From: Metasolibacillus fluoroglycofenilyticus
Lineage (GTDB): Bacteria > Bacillota > Bacilli > Bacillales_A > Planococcaceae
Direction of reading: 5' to 3'
NCBI RefSeq assembly: GCF_003049645.1
Contig: NZ_PYWK01000001.1
Span: 1,953,487 to 2,017,486, forward strand
Length of the DNA stretch: 64,000 nt
Shown: positions 17,337 to 26,502 of the stretch, piece after piece
How positions within the stretch are numbered: the first letter of the stretch is position 1
Layout of the letters: every line of letters starts with the position of its first letter
Program-made: the position numbers and the translations under genes
The notes under the pieces: model-generated
Database searches by the model: none
What the model was told of the DNA's origin: nothing
The model's input: only the letters and a program-made list of their open reading frames with translations

Positions 17337-17924
17337 TTAAATTGTTAGTAGGCGTAGATGAATGAGTTGCTCAAATACTGAAGCTAGCGGGAATCCTACT
17401 ACGTTATTATAATCACCTTCAATTCGCTCGACAAAAAGAGCACCATGTGTTTGAATACCATAGCCTCCCGCCTTATCAAACGGGTCACCAGAATCAACAT
17501 ATGCTTCAATTAGCTTAGCTGACAGCTTTTTAAAAATTACGATTGTTTCTTCAACGAAAACCGTTTCTTCTCCATCTGGTTGAATAATTACTACAGCCGT
17601 TAATACACGATGGCGATTATTTGATAGTGCTTGCAAATGCTGGACAGCTTCAGCGCGGCTTTTTGGCTTATGTAGTAAACGATTTTGAAAAACAACGATT
17701 GTATCAGCACCAATAACCGTTTTCCCATGACACTTCGCCGCGACATCACGTGTTTTTAAACGAGCGACTCCCTGTACATACTGCTCAACTGATTGTGCTT
17801 GCACGCTCGTTTCCTCTACATTGCTCGTAATTACCTCAAACGGAATGTGAAGCTGTGCTAGTAGCTCCTTACGTCTTGGCGATGCTGAAGCAAGTACAAA
17901 TTTTGTTTGTGTTGTAATATTCAT
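17337..17924 (-). CDS. maf: Maf nucleotide pyrophosphatase, 195 aa
   Basis: Maf hydrolyses non-canonical or modified nucleoside triphosphates such as dTTP/UTP-like substrates, and in Bacillus its overproduction blocks septation. The signature LASASPRRKELL is near the N-terminus, with VIGADTIVV and the FDKAGGYGIQ segment following. Length is normal. Ribosome binding site GGAGGAG lies just upstream. Together with radC and the mre genes it keeps the B. subtilis order. Confidence 0.95.
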   Translation of the reverse strand: MNITTQTKFVLASASPRRKELLAQLHIPFEVITSNVEETSVQAQSVEQYVQGVARLKTRDVAAKCHGKTVIGADTIVVFQNRLLHKPKSRAEAVQHLQALSNNRHRVLTAVVIIQPDGEETVFVEETIVIFKKLSAKLIEAYVDSGDPFDKAGGYGIQTHGALFVERIEGDYNNVVGFPLASVFEQLIHLRLLTI

Positions 17925-18022
17925 TTCAATCTCCTCCTACTTTTTCTATCATAGCGGAGAAAAGTATTTTTGAACAATTACAGCAAATGTCCAAATTTAA
18001 TATTTGCTACTCAATTGACTGC

Positions 18023-18610
18023 TCAAAATTCAATTTTCAAGCAATCATTTTCACCATAATAATGCGTAAAAATATGTAAACGCATCACATTTATATCATT
18101 GGAAAGGCTTGTTACTGCTGCGAGTATCTCCCCCCAGTCAGCCGGAACCTCTCCCTCTTTTTGCTCTTGTCCAAAATAATTTTTTAGATACTTTTCATCC
18201 ATTAGAATTTCAGGTAATCTTTGCATTGTTGGCTCGCTACACGCAGCAACAATTGACAATTGCTTAAAGAAGGCAGATGGCGCCAGTGTCGCAACCTCTT
18301 TATTTGTTGATAATGCTGACCAAATGAAAAACTGATTGTCCATTTCAATAATTGCCGCTTTATTCAAAAGGGGATTTGCCGCAATAAACTGCTCTGCGCC
18401 TTCCTTGCTTGAAAAAAGGCCATGCTGGCTCGCATAAAAAGAAGCATTTACCTCTTCAACAACTTCCTGCTGCACAGGTAAAACGTCTTCCTTCTCCTCA
18501 CTTACCTTTTCACTACTCACAAAATTTAATATCATTACAAAGAGAGCAACTCCGATAAGCCCTGAAGCGATACCTAATAACGCAGCTCGAATCCATTCAT
18601 TTTTTCGCAT
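18023..18610 (-). CDS. SpoIIB-like membrane protein with a SPOR-like segment, 195 aa
   Basis: The position between maf and folC is that of spoIIB in B. subtilis, which helps septal peptidoglycan degradation at engulfment. The protein has one helix (about residues 7-30), an acidic linker, then a segment ASFYASQHGLFSSKEGAEQF typical of the start of a SPOR peptidoglycan-binding domain. It is shorter than B. subtilis SpoIIB (about 330). The start at ATG 18610 has AAGGTGG at the right distance; an in-frame GTG lies 12 bases earlier. The name is inferred from place and layout, so no symbol is given. Confidence 0.65.
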   Translation of the reverse strand: MRKNEWIRAALLGIASGLIGVALFVMILNFVSSEKVSEEKEDVLPVQQEVVEEVNASFYASQHGLFSSKEGAEQFIAANPLLNKAAIIEMDNQFFIWSALSTNKEVATLAPSAFFKQLSIVAACSEPTMQRLPEILMDEKYLKNYFGQEQKEGEVPADWGEILAAVTSLSNDINVMRLHIFTHYYGENDCLKIEF

Positions 18611-18654
18611 GCTTTTCACCACCTTATTAGTACCGTAGCAAATTTGCCATGAAA

Positions 18655-18690
18655 AAAGACGAGACTTTTGTCAGTCTCGCCAAAAAAGTT
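18655..18690 (-). terminator. Terminator after the second folC
   Basis: The minus strand reads GGCGAGACT, a short loop, AGTCTCGTC and TTTTTTC. It ends the tandem folC transcript. Confidence 0.75.
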
Positions 18691-18711
18691 TTCCCTATTT
18701 TTCTACAAATT

Positions 18712-19947
18712 TTATAATGAGCAAACCTCTCTTAGTTCGCTTAATAAATATAAGGAGCCCGTCACGATTTTTGTCGAATGACCACGCTTTAAATAATGAG
18801 CGACTTCCTCCAGTGTCATTATAGTACCACCAACAGTTGATGGTATTTCTAACATATGCTGTGCTTTCATTGCACGTAGGTTCATAAAATCAACAAAAAT
18901 AAATTTACTTGCAATAGGCTCTAATAACTGTATTGCCTTAACAACGTCTTTATCTGCTAACATGCCAATAATAATTTCCACTTGTTCATTTGGAAACTGC
19001 TGCTGAATTGTCTGTACAAGCGCTGCAATGCTTGCGGGGTTATGAGCACCATCAAAATAGACATTTTCTGAAACTTGCTCAAAACGTCCTGCCACTTGTG
19101 CATTGTATACTCCCTGTTGGATGGCAGCCGTATCTAACTTTAACGACAGTGCGGAAGCTACTTCTAAAAAGGCCGTAATCGCAACTGCCATATTCTCTCC
19201 TTGATGCATGCCAAGCAGTCTTCGCTCTAGATGATTGATTTCGATTTGACGTACTAAATGTCGATAAGTTGTTCCATCTACTTCAAACCCTTCACCAAGA
19301 ATAGAAAGTGACGAATTTTGCTGCTTTGCCTCGGCTTTTACAACTTCATAAGCCTCCTTTGGCAAACGACCAATTACAGTAGGCTTATTTTGCTTTATAA
19401 TGCCCGCTTTATGTCCTGCAATTTGCGCAAGAGTCGTTCCTAAAAAATTCGTATGCTCTAGTGCGATGCTCGGAATTACTGAGACGATAGGTATAGCAAC
19501 ATTCGTGCTATCCTCTCTCCCCCCCATGCCAGCTTCAAGTAACACTAAATCTACTTGTTCGTTTCGAAAATGCAGCAAGGCCGCACATGTTAAAAGCTCA
19601 AAGTCAGTTAATAAATGATGTAGCTTCGCCTCAGCCATTTGCTGAAACACCGCATCCATTTGCCTGCGAGAAATTGGCTGCCCATCTATTGAAATTTGAT
19701 CATGTACATCAACAATGCATGGCGACATAAATTTACCAACTGTCAAACCATAAGCCCGTGCAATGTGCTCAACAAATGTTAATGTTGAGCCTTTGCCATT
19801 TGTTCCAGCAAAATGTACCACTTGTAGTGACTGCTCAGGCTGTCCAAGCTGCTGTAATGCTTGCAATATACGCGTAAGCCCTGGCTTAATTACATCATCA
19901 CTCGGCAATTGCCAGCGTCTTTTATAATCATCGAGTTTTGGAATCAT
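18712..19947 (-). CDS. folC: Folylpolyglutamate/dihydrofolate synthase paralogue, 411 aa
   Basis: This is a Mur-ligase-type enzyme that adds glutamate to folates (and, in bifunctional versions, to dihydropteroate). It has the P-loop HFAGTNGKGSTLTF (about residue 48), LEAGMGGREDSTNV in place of the more usual GGRLDATN, and the conserved FDGAHNPASI. It is one of two folC genes in tandem and is clearly a diverged relative of the upstream copy. The start ATG at 19947 overlaps the upstream stop (TGATG); a GTG one codon earlier is possible. The Leu-to-Glu change in GGRxDxTN hints at altered substrate use, but this is speculation. Confidence 0.88.
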   Translation of the reverse strand: MIPKLDDYKRRWQLPSDDVIKPGLTRILQALQQLGQPEQSLQVVHFAGTNGKGSTLTFVEHIARAYGLTVGKFMSPCIVDVHDQISIDGQPISRRQMDAVFQQMAEAKLHHLLTDFELLTCAALLHFRNEQVDLVLLEAGMGGREDSTNVAIPIVSVIPSIALEHTNFLGTTLAQIAGHKAGIIKQNKPTVIGRLPKEAYEVVKAEAKQQNSSLSILGEGFEVDGTTYRHLVRQIEINHLERRLLGMHQGENMAVAITAFLEVASALSLKLDTAAIQQGVYNAQVAGRFEQVSENVYFDGAHNPASIAALVQTIQQQFPNEQVEIIIGMLADKDVVKAIQLLEPIASKFIFVDFMNLRAMKAQHMLEIPSTVGGTIMTLEEVAHYLKRGHSTKIVTGSLYLLSELREVCSL

Positions 19948-21212
19948 CACATACCTCGCTCCTTCAAAAAAGTTCGCACCTCACCTATGAAATACAAGGA
20001 GCCTGTCACAATTAGTACTTCATCCTGTGCCAACTGCGGTAGCTTCTCGGTTAAAAAATGCGCCCAATCTTCCACAACTTGCTTATTGAAATGCTCACTT
20101 TGGTCAGCTAGCACTTGAGCTGAAGCTGCGCGTGGCATCGGAATGGTTGTGAAATAAAGAGCCGTTGCAATTCGTTCCATCATCTGGATACTAACACTGT
20201 GGTCTTTATCCTGCAATGCGGCATATAGGAAATGATATTTTTTTGTTGGCTCCACTTGCTGTAATGTTTGAATTAATGCAGCAGTGCCCTCTGAATTATG
20301 CGCTCCATCTAAAATTAACTGCTGCCCAAATCGTTCAAAACGCCCTTGCCATTTAGCACGCTGTAATGCTGTGCGCACAGCGTCCTCTTGCAAATGACCT
20401 AGTATAAGCTGACTCGCCTTTATGGCAAGTGCTGCATTATTTTGCTGATGTGCCCCCTCCATCGCAGGCTGAATATGTCTGATGACACTATCTTCTTTAT
20501 AATGGAAGATTCCATTTTGTAAACGCTCAATATGAAAAGCTTCATGCAAAAGATACAGTGGCGCTCCCTGTTGCAATGCTGTTTGTCGAATCACTTTTAG
20601 CGCCTCTTGATTTTCTACGCCTACAACAACGGGCTTGCCCTTTTTTATAATACCAGCCTTTTCCGCTGCAATGAGCGCATATGTATCCCCTAACATATCT
20701 GTATGTTCCAGTGAGATTGTCGTAATCACACTTACTTCAGGTGTAATCACATTTGTTACATCCAGTCGGCCACCAATTCCCGTTTCAAGCAGTGCAATAT
20801 CTATTTTTTCATGTGCAAAATGCTGCAAGGCAATCAATGTCACAATTTCAAAAAAACTCGGGAATTGCCCATTTAGATGGTCTTGGACTGCTTGCACGAC
20901 TGCATTCGCATAGTGTAAAAACTGCTTATCCGAAATTTCCTGCTGGTTAATTGTAATGCGCTCGTTTGCACGCTCTAAATGTGGCGAAGTAAAAGCGCCT
21001 ACTTTGAGTCCATGCGCCATTAAAATTTCCCTCGTGGCATTTAATGTAGAGCCTTTGCCATTCGAGCCTGCAAAATGAATAAACTTCGTTTTGTGCTCTG
21101 GATGCCCGAGTGCTGACAAAATCTTTTGTGCTGATTCTAGCGGTGCCCCTTTATAGCTGCTTGCCTTTAATTGAAAAATAAAATCCGTACATTGCTGCAT
21201 CGTTTGAAACAT
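19947..21212 (-). CDS. folC: Bifunctional folylpolyglutamate/dihydrofolate synthase, 421 aa
   Basis: This copy carries the canonical motifs: P-loop HFAGSNGKGSTLNA, LETGIGGRLDVTNV, the ATP-binding KAGIIKKGKPVV and LDGAHNSEGTAALI. It sits directly downstream of valS, as B. subtilis folC does, so it is the probable orthologue. It is coupled to the second folC by stop-start overlap. A terminator lies between valS and this gene. In B. subtilis comC follows folC; no prepilin peptidase gene is present here. Confidence 0.94.
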   Translation of the reverse strand: MFQTMQQCTDFIFQLKASSYKGAPLESAQKILSALGHPEHKTKFIHFAGSNGKGSTLNATREILMAHGLKVGAFTSPHLERANERITINQQEISDKQFLHYANAVVQAVQDHLNGQFPSFFEIVTLIALQHFAHEKIDIALLETGIGGRLDVTNVITPEVSVITTISLEHTDMLGDTYALIAAEKAGIIKKGKPVVVGVENQEALKVIRQTALQQGAPLYLLHEAFHIERLQNGIFHYKEDSVIRHIQPAMEGAHQQNNAALAIKASQLILGHLQEDAVRTALQRAKWQGRFERFGQQLILDGAHNSEGTAALIQTLQQVEPTKKYHFLYAALQDKDHSVSIQMMERIATALYFTTIPMPRAASAQVLADQSEHFNKQVVEDWAHFLTEKLPQLAQDEVLIVTGSLYFIGEVRTFLKERGM

Positions 21213-21253
21213 CGCCTACACTCCATCTATCAAATTTATTCCATATTTCTAGA

Positions 21254-21285
21254 AAAAGGGCGACCAATACTAACTAGTCGCCCAT
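21254..21285 (-). terminator. Terminator after valS
   Basis: The minus strand reads GGGCGACTAGTTAGTATTGG, then TCGCCC and TTTTTCTAG. Confidence 0.8.
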
Positions 21286-21290
21286 TCATT

Positions 21291-23936
21291 TTACATATTT
21301 TTCAGTTCTGCTAACCGCTTTTCAACTGTTGCATGCTTTTCTTCGTAGTCTGCTAATTTTTCACGCTCCGCTTGCACAAGTGCTTCTGGAGCCTTCGATA
21401 CAAATTTCTCGTTCGATAGCTTACCAGTCACAAGCTTCACTTCTTTCGACCATTTCTCTAGCTCTTTTTCTAAGCGTGCAATTTCTTCTTCTACATTGAT
21501 TAAACCAGCTAGCGGTAAAAATACTTCTGCCCCTGTCACTACAGCGGACATTGTTTGCGCCGGTATTTCCACATTTTGACCAATAACAAGTGGGTCAGGG
21601 TTACAGAATTTTTCAATATATGCTTTATTCGCTTCAAGCACCTCTGCTGTTGCAGTATCTTTCGCTGATACATAAAGTGCTACTTTCTTACTCATTGGTG
21701 TATTTACCTCAGCACGGATATTACGTACCGAACGTATAATATCCATGAGCAGCTTCATGCTTTGCTCATCTTGCTCGAAGTTAAATGCTTTGTTAACAGT
21801 TGGCCATGCTGCTACTGTAATCGAGTCACCTTCATGTGGTAGATGCTGCCAAATCTCTTCAGTAATAAATGGCATGAAAGGATGTAATAGACGCATTGTT
21901 TGGTCTAATACATGCGCTAATACGGAACGAGTTGTTTTTTTCGCTGCCTCATCCTCTCCGTAAAGTGGTAACTTCGCCATTTCAATATACCAAGAACAGA
22001 AATCATCCCAAATAAAGTTGTACAATTCGCGACCTACTTCACCAAATTCATACTTATTTGATAATGTCGTTACATGTTCAATTGTGTTATTTAAGCGAGA
22101 TAAAATCCATTTATCCGCCACTGATAAATTGCCAGTTAAGTCAATTTCATCATATGTTAAGCCTTCCATATTCATTAATGCAAAGCGGGAAGCATTCCAA
22201 ATTTTATTAGCAAAATTCCAAGTTGCCTCTACTTTTTCTGTTGAATAACGCAAATCTTGCCCCGGTGATGACCCTGTTGCTAAGAAATAACGCAAGGAAT
22301 CTGCACCGTACTTGTCAATCACATCCATCGGGTCAACCCCGTTGCCAAGTGATTTTGACATTTTTCGCCCTTCTTCATCACGTACTAGACCATGAATGAG
22401 TACATCTTTGAACGGACGCTCACCTGTAAATTCAAGACCTTGGAAAATCATGCGGGAAACCCAGAAGAAAATAATATCATAGCCCGTTACGAGTGTTCCT
22501 GTTGGGTAATAACGTTTAAATTCTTCATTAGTCGTATCTGGCCAGCCCATTGTTGAAAATGGCCATAAAGCAGATGAGAACCAAGTATCTAATACATCTT
22601 CATCCTGTGTCCAATTTTCACTATCTGCTGGTGCTTCTTTCCCAACATAAATTTCGCCTGTTTCGTTATGATACCATGCTGGAATTTGGTGACCCCACCA
22701 CAATTGGCGAGAAATACACCAGTCACGAATATTTTCCATCCAACGTGAATACGTATTTTCAAAGCGTGCTGGCACAAAATTTACTTTTCCTGCCTCATCT
22801 TTTTGTAGCTCTAATGATGCATCAGCAAGCGGCTGCATTTTAACAAACCATTGTGCAGATAAATAAGGCTCTACAACTGCACCTGAACGTTCAGAGTGGC
22901 CTACAGAGTGCATATGCTCTTCAATTTTGAAGAGAACGCCAGCATCCTGTAAATCAGCTACAATTTGTTTTCGGCATTCAAAACGGTCCATACCTTGGTA
23001 TTTCCCAGCTAGCTCATTCATTGTACCGTCTTCATGCATTACTAAAATACGCTCTAGATTATGGCGATTTCCTACTTCAAAATCATTCGGATCATGCGCA
23101 GGTGTCATTTTTACAACGCCTGTTCCAAAATCTTTATCTACGTAATCATCTGCTACGATTGGTATTTCACGTCCTACAATTGGTAAAATAACTGTTTTGC
23201 CAATTAAATGCTTGTAGCGCTCATCATCTGGATGCACTGCTACACCTGAGTCACCCAGCATCGTTTCTGGTCGAGTTGTCGCAACTTCTACATGCCCTGA
23301 ACCGTCCGCTAACGGATATTTCATATGGTAAAATGCGCCTTGCACATCTTTATAGATTACTTCAATATCCGATAACGCTGTTTTTGCCGCTGGGTCCCAG
23401 TTAATAATGCGCTCACCACGATAAATTAAGCCTTTATCATATAATTGAACGAATACTTCCTTTACAGCATCAGACAAACCTTCATCTAATGTGAAGCGCT
23501 CACGTGAATAATCTAGTGCTAAACCTAATTTAGCCCATTGCTCACGAATATGACCTGCATACTCTTCTTTCCATTCCCAAGTTTTTTCTAGGAATTTTTC
23601 ACGCCCTAAGTCATAGCGTGTCACGCCTTGTTCACGTAATTTTTGCTCTACCTTTGCTTGTGTCGCAATTCCAGCATGGTCCATACCCGGCAACCAAAGT
23701 GCATCATAGCCCTGCATGCGCTTCATACGAATAACAATATCTTGTAAAGTCGTATCCCATGCATGCCCTAAATGCAGTTTTCCTGTTACGTTCGGTGGTG
23801 GAATAACAATGGAGTAAGGCTCTTTCCCACTCTCTGGCTGGGCCTCGAAAAATTTTCCTTTGAGCCACCATTCATAGCGACCAGCTTCAATCGCATTTGG
23901 CTCATACTTTGTTGACATCGTTAACTGTTCAGTCAT
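21291..23936 (-). CDS. valS: Valyl-tRNA synthetase, 881 aa
   Basis: A class I synthetase charging tRNA-Val. The HIGH box appears as [15 protein letters not shown] (about residues 47-61), the KMSKS loop as [11 protein letters not shown] (about 525), and a large editing domain lies between ([11 protein letters not shown]). The C-terminus ends in the coiled-coil arm typical of ValRS ([20 protein letters not shown]). Length matches B. subtilis ValS. Expression is controlled by the T-box leader upstream; the ribosome binding site AGGAGGAAT lies before the ATG. Confidence 0.97.
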   Translation of the reverse strand: MTEQLTMSTKYEPNAIEAGRYEWWLKGKFFEAQPESGKEPYSIVIPPPNVTGKLHLGHAWDTTLQDIVIRMKRMQGYDALWLPGMDHAGIATQAKVEQKLREQGVTRYDLGREKFLEKTWEWKEEYAGHIREQWAKLGLALDYSRERFTLDEGLSDAVKEVFVQLYDKGLIYRGERIINWDPAAKTALSDIEVIYKDVQGAFYHMKYPLADGSGHVEVATTRPETMLGDSGVAVHPDDERYKHLIGKTVILPIVGREIPIVADDYVDKDFGTGVVKMTPAHDPNDFEVGNRHNLERILVMHEDGTMNELAGKYQGMDRFECRKQIVADLQDAGVLFKIEEHMHSVGHSERSGAVVEPYLSAQWFVKMQPLADASLELQKDEAGKVNFVPARFENTYSRWMENIRDWCISRQLWWGHQIPAWYHNETGEIYVGKEAPADSENWTQDEDVLDTWFSSALWPFSTMGWPDTTNEEFKRYYPTGTLVTGYDIIFFWVSRMIFQGLEFTGERPFKDVLIHGLVRDEEGRKMSKSLGNGVDPMDVIDKYGADSLRYFLATGSSPGQDLRYSTEKVEATWNFANKIWNASRFALMNMEGLTYDEIDLTGNLSVADKWILSRLNNTIEHVTTLSNKYEFGEVGRELYNFIWDDFCSWYIEMAKLPLYGEDEAAKKTTRSVLAHVLDQTMRLLHPFMPFITEEIWQHLPHEGDSITVAAWPTVNKAFNFEQDEQSMKLLMDIIRSVRNIRAEVNTPMSKKVALYVSAKDTATAEVLEANKAYIEKFCNPDPLVIGQNVEIPAQTMSAVVTGAEVFLPLAGLINVEEEIARLEKELEKWSKEVKLVTGKLSNEKFVSKAPEALVQAEREKLADYEEKHATVEKRLAELKNM

Positions 23937-23977
23937 GCTGCATTCCTCCTAATAATGAAAATCAATGACACTTTGGG

Positions 23978-24031
23978 ATTTTGATTTAGCAAATGTTCGT
24001 CCACCTGCATGAGTTTTGCTAAATCAAAATA
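23978..24031 (-). other. Extra hairpin between the T-box terminator and valS
   Basis: TTTTGATTTAGCAAA and TTTGCTAAATCAAAA form a near-perfect 15-bp stem around a loop of about 22 bases. It lies after the T-box terminator and before the valS ribosome binding site, so it is present only in the read-through mRNA. It may protect or slow the transcript. It is not part of the standard T-box fold. Confidence 0.6.
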
Positions 24032-24300
24032 AAAAACACTCCTTTCGTCTGTAAAAGGACGAAGGAGTGCATGTATTTTGTTCGCGGTACCACCTTTAAT
24101 TCCAATCAAAAAACGATTGGCTCTCAATTCAGATAACGGTGTTTAACCGGCTTTTGCTAAGGTATTGCTCATGCTCCTAATTTTGAATTAAGAGAAAATA
24201 CGTTCACAAAAACTGCTCCTAGGCTACATTCAAATGATGGTATTGTAGGAGCTTCTCAGCTACCGCTCCCTCTCTAAACAAACGCTGTCATTTTACTCTT
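24015..24300 (-). promoter_or_regulatory. T-box leader controlling valS
   Basis: On the minus strand the conserved T-box core AAAGGTGGTACCGCG appears at about 24080-24095, followed by the terminator ACTCCTTCGTCC / GGACGAAAGGAGT with TTTTTTATT. Upstream lies a stem-I region starting AGAGAGGGAGCGGTAGCTGA, and a 3' strand with GAATGTAGCCTAGGAGCAG, where GTA would be a valine specifier codon. Uncharged tRNA-Val should pair with the specifier and the core, prevent termination and switch valS on. The exact 5' end and the specifier register are my reading, not a fold calculation. Confidence 0.9.
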
Positions 24301-24404
24301 CCTATTCATTGCATCAAATATTTAACTTGAACATATTGTATATAATTTAAAGTGAAATTTCAAGCAACAATTTCTTCAGTACGAAAAGCATGTCGACAGC
24401 AATA

Positions 24405-25004
24405 TAAAGTGAAACTCCAATCAGTGGATGCTTTTCTCCACTGATTGTTAGTTGAACCAATCGGGCTTTTACGGGCAGTTAATCTCCCGCTTATCCTTTA
24501 GTCAATTTTTACTCAAATCTTGAAGTAGGTGTCTTACTGCCCGTTAATGCGGGGTAAAGTGAAACTTCAATCAGTGGATGCTTTTCTCCACTGATTGTTA
24601 GTTGAACCAATCGGGCTTTTACGGGCAGTTAATCTCCCGCTTATCCTTTAGTCAATTTTCACTCAAGTCTTGAAGCAGGTGTCTTACTGCCCGTTAATGC
24701 GGGGTAAAGTGAAACTCCAATCAGTGGATGCTTTTCTCCACTGATTATTAGTTGAACCAATCGGGCTTTTACGGGCAGTTGATCTCCCGCTTATCCTTTA
24801 GTCAATTTTCACTCAAGTCTTGAAGTAGGTGTCTTACTGCCCGTTAATGCGGGGTAAAGTGAAACTCCAATCAGTGGAGGCTTTTCCCCACTGATTGTTA
24901 GTTGAACCAATCGGGCTTTTACGGGCAGTTGATTTCCCGCTTATCCTTTAGTCAATTTTCACTCAAGTCTTGAAGCAGGTGTCTTACTGCCCGTTAATGC
25001 GGGG
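24405..25004. repeat. Four tandem 150-bp repeat units
   Basis: Units begin at 24405, 24555, 24705 and 24855, each exactly 150 bases, with only a few substitutions between them. Each starts TAAAGTGAAACTCCAATCAG and ends GCCCGTTAATGCGGGG. Within a unit, AATCAGTGGA pairs with TCCACTGATT (hairpin), ACGGGCAGT pairs with ACTGCCCGT about 70 bases later, and CCCGC pairs with GCGGG so that the last two stems interlock. A shortened copy lies at 25295-25435 and a scrap at about 45594-45615. No open frame fits the period (150 is divisible by three, but stops occur in all frames). Confidence 0.9.
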
Positions 25005-25040
25005 TAAAGAACGACAAATATAAAGTGAAAGGGTGATTAT

Positions 25041-25235
25041 ATGCGTAGGAAAAACTACAATCCTTATTTATTGCCTCCGTGGCTGCGCAAAACACGTTTT
25101 TATTGCAGAACGATTATTTTGCCAATCGTCGTCTTTCAAGGTGTGCGCGTTTTTATTGTTCCGACAACAGGCGATTTAATCTTACTTCTCGTCTTAGGGC
25201 TGCTTGCCTACTTATTATTGACTGATATTATTTGA
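25041..25235 (+). CDS. Small membrane protein, 64 aa, function unknown
   Basis: A short plus-strand gene lies in an otherwise minus-strand region, between the 150-bp repeats and a terminator. The protein has a basic N-terminus (MRRKNYNPYLLPPWLRK), a hydrophobic segment (about residues 26-40) and a second, very hydrophobic one (about 44-63). The ribosome binding site AAAGGGTGAT lies eight bases before the ATG. A terminator follows within ten bases, supporting a real transcription unit. I do not recognise the family. Confidence 0.6.
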   Translation: MRRKNYNPYLLPPWLRKTRFYCRTIILPIVVFQGVRVFIVPTTGDLILLLVLGLLAYLLLTDII

Positions 25236-25241
25236 ATCTAA

Positions 25242-25281
25242 CGTCCAAAAAGCGTTCATAGCACTGCTTTTTGGACGCTTC
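25242..25281 (+). terminator. Terminator after the small membrane protein gene
   Basis: ACGTCCAAAAAGC and GCTTTTTGGACGC pair around GTTCATAGCACT, and TTCG...TTTT follows. It shares the outer arm GCGTCCAAAA with the hairpin at 5330. Confidence 0.7.
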
Positions 25282-25294
25282 GTTTGTGTTTTAA

Positions 25295-25435
25295 TTAAGT
25301 GAAACTTCAATCAGTGGGTGCTTTGTTAGTTGAACCAATCGGGCTTTTACGGGCAGTTGACCTCCCGCTTATCCTTAAGCCGATTTCACTTAAGTCTTAA
25401 AGTGGGAGGCTTACTGTCTGTTAATGCGGGGTAAA
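25295..25435. repeat. Fifth, shortened copy of the 150-bp repeat
   Basis: It begins TTAAGTGAAACTTCAATCAG and ends TTAATGCGGGGTAAAG. The right arm of the first hairpin is deleted and the body carries many substitutions, so it is an older copy than the tandem four. Confidence 0.8.
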
Positions 25436-25481
25436 GCATTGACCGTTTGTAGCGTATTTTAAAATGAATAAGTAAAATACC

Positions 25482-26234
25482 TTAATCTTTTTGGACAGAC
25501 AGCACGCTGTAAGTTTCGGTTAGCTCCGCAAAAAAATCATCATGTAATGCTGAATTCTCCGTTTGCTGGGCTACGGGCTGCTGTCCGAGCTCATCATCGT
25601 GCGCTATAAATAGATGACTAGTAGAGTCAAGATGCAGCTCTAACTCAGGCTCGGCAGTAGCTTCTAGTTGAGTATCCAACGAATTTTCCGTTTCTTTATA
25701 AACGGGTATAGCCGTTTCCTCCACTTGTATCTCATGCGCCGCCACTTCCTCTTGCGCACTAGTTACCGATGCCACTACAGGTTGCGGAGTGTCTTCAATT
25801 TGTGGGGCGGCCTCTTGCATCGCTACTTGTACAGTCGTCTCATTTTGCTCCGCAAAATTACATGTAACTTGCCAAACAAGCTGGCAACTTGCTTGATCAT
25901 GGACAGCTTTCAAATCTTGCACCTTTAGTTCAACAGGTCCCGTTACTTTATCTGCTGGCAAGTCAACTTCGAGCGGCAAGGCATATTCAAAATAACCTGT
26001 GGATTGTTCGATATCTATATGTTCGATATATGTTCCATGTACTTGTGAAACAGTTTGTGCTGGATTAAAAGCAACAGAGGCTGTCACATGATAAATACCT
26101 GTTAGCCGAATCGATTGTCCATCATCACTTTGCTCCCACTGTGGTGTAACACGCGCTGTCACAACATCTTCAACAGCACCAAGCCCGACTGGAAATGTGA
26201 ATTGCTCTGCCATATCCCAAGTAATTGTTTTCAT
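25482..26234 (-). CDS. SpoVID-like spore coat morphogenetic protein lacking LysM, 250 aa
   Basis: SpoVID directs encasement of the spore by the coat. The gene lies downstream of hemL as spoVID does in B. subtilis. The N-terminal 120 residues form a beta-rich domain resembling the SpoVID N-terminus (GIYHVTASVAF; EYALPLEVDLPADKVTG; LVWQVTCNF). After it comes an acidic, Glu/Gln/Val-rich linker and a short end (DDFFAELTETYSVLSV). The C-terminal LysM domain of B. subtilis SpoVID is missing and the protein is less than half as long. Both a natural short form and a truncation are possible. Confidence 0.7.
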   Translation of the reverse strand: MKTITWDMAEQFTFPVGLGAVEDVVTARVTPQWEQSDDGQSIRLTGIYHVTASVAFNPAQTVSQVHGTYIEHIDIEQSTGYFEYALPLEVDLPADKVTGPVELKVQDLKAVHDQASCQLVWQVTCNFAEQNETTVQVAMQEAAPQIEDTPQPVVASVTSAQEEVAAHEIQVEETAIPVYKETENSLDTQLEATAEPELELHLDSTSHLFIAHDDELGQQPVAQQTENSALHDDFFAELTETYSVLSVQKD

Positions 26235-26502
26235 CGCTCTCCCTCCTCTATCATTAACTGTATGTTTTCATGGAGGGAAAAATGAATCGTCTTGGACTAT
26301 CTAATTTTGAGGATTTTTTACAGGCGCCGAGATAATGTTCTGTGATTTCCGTGTTTCATTTAATATTAATCGAGCAGAACGTGATTTATCGATGAATAAT
26401 TCGCGCGAAAGAATTGGTTGTACTCCATCTACTTTCCTTATTTTTATAAGGCTATTGAGTGCAATTTTTCATCATTCTAAATAATCTCCATTAAATCATG
26501 TT

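Noticed and set aside
23933..24127. A 64-codon minus-strand open frame before valS
   Set aside because: It runs through the T-box core, terminator and extra hairpin and has no ribosome binding site at its start.
24405..25004. CRISPR array
   Set aside because: The tandem units are 150 bases long and almost identical throughout; there are no short repeats with unique spacers and no cas genes.
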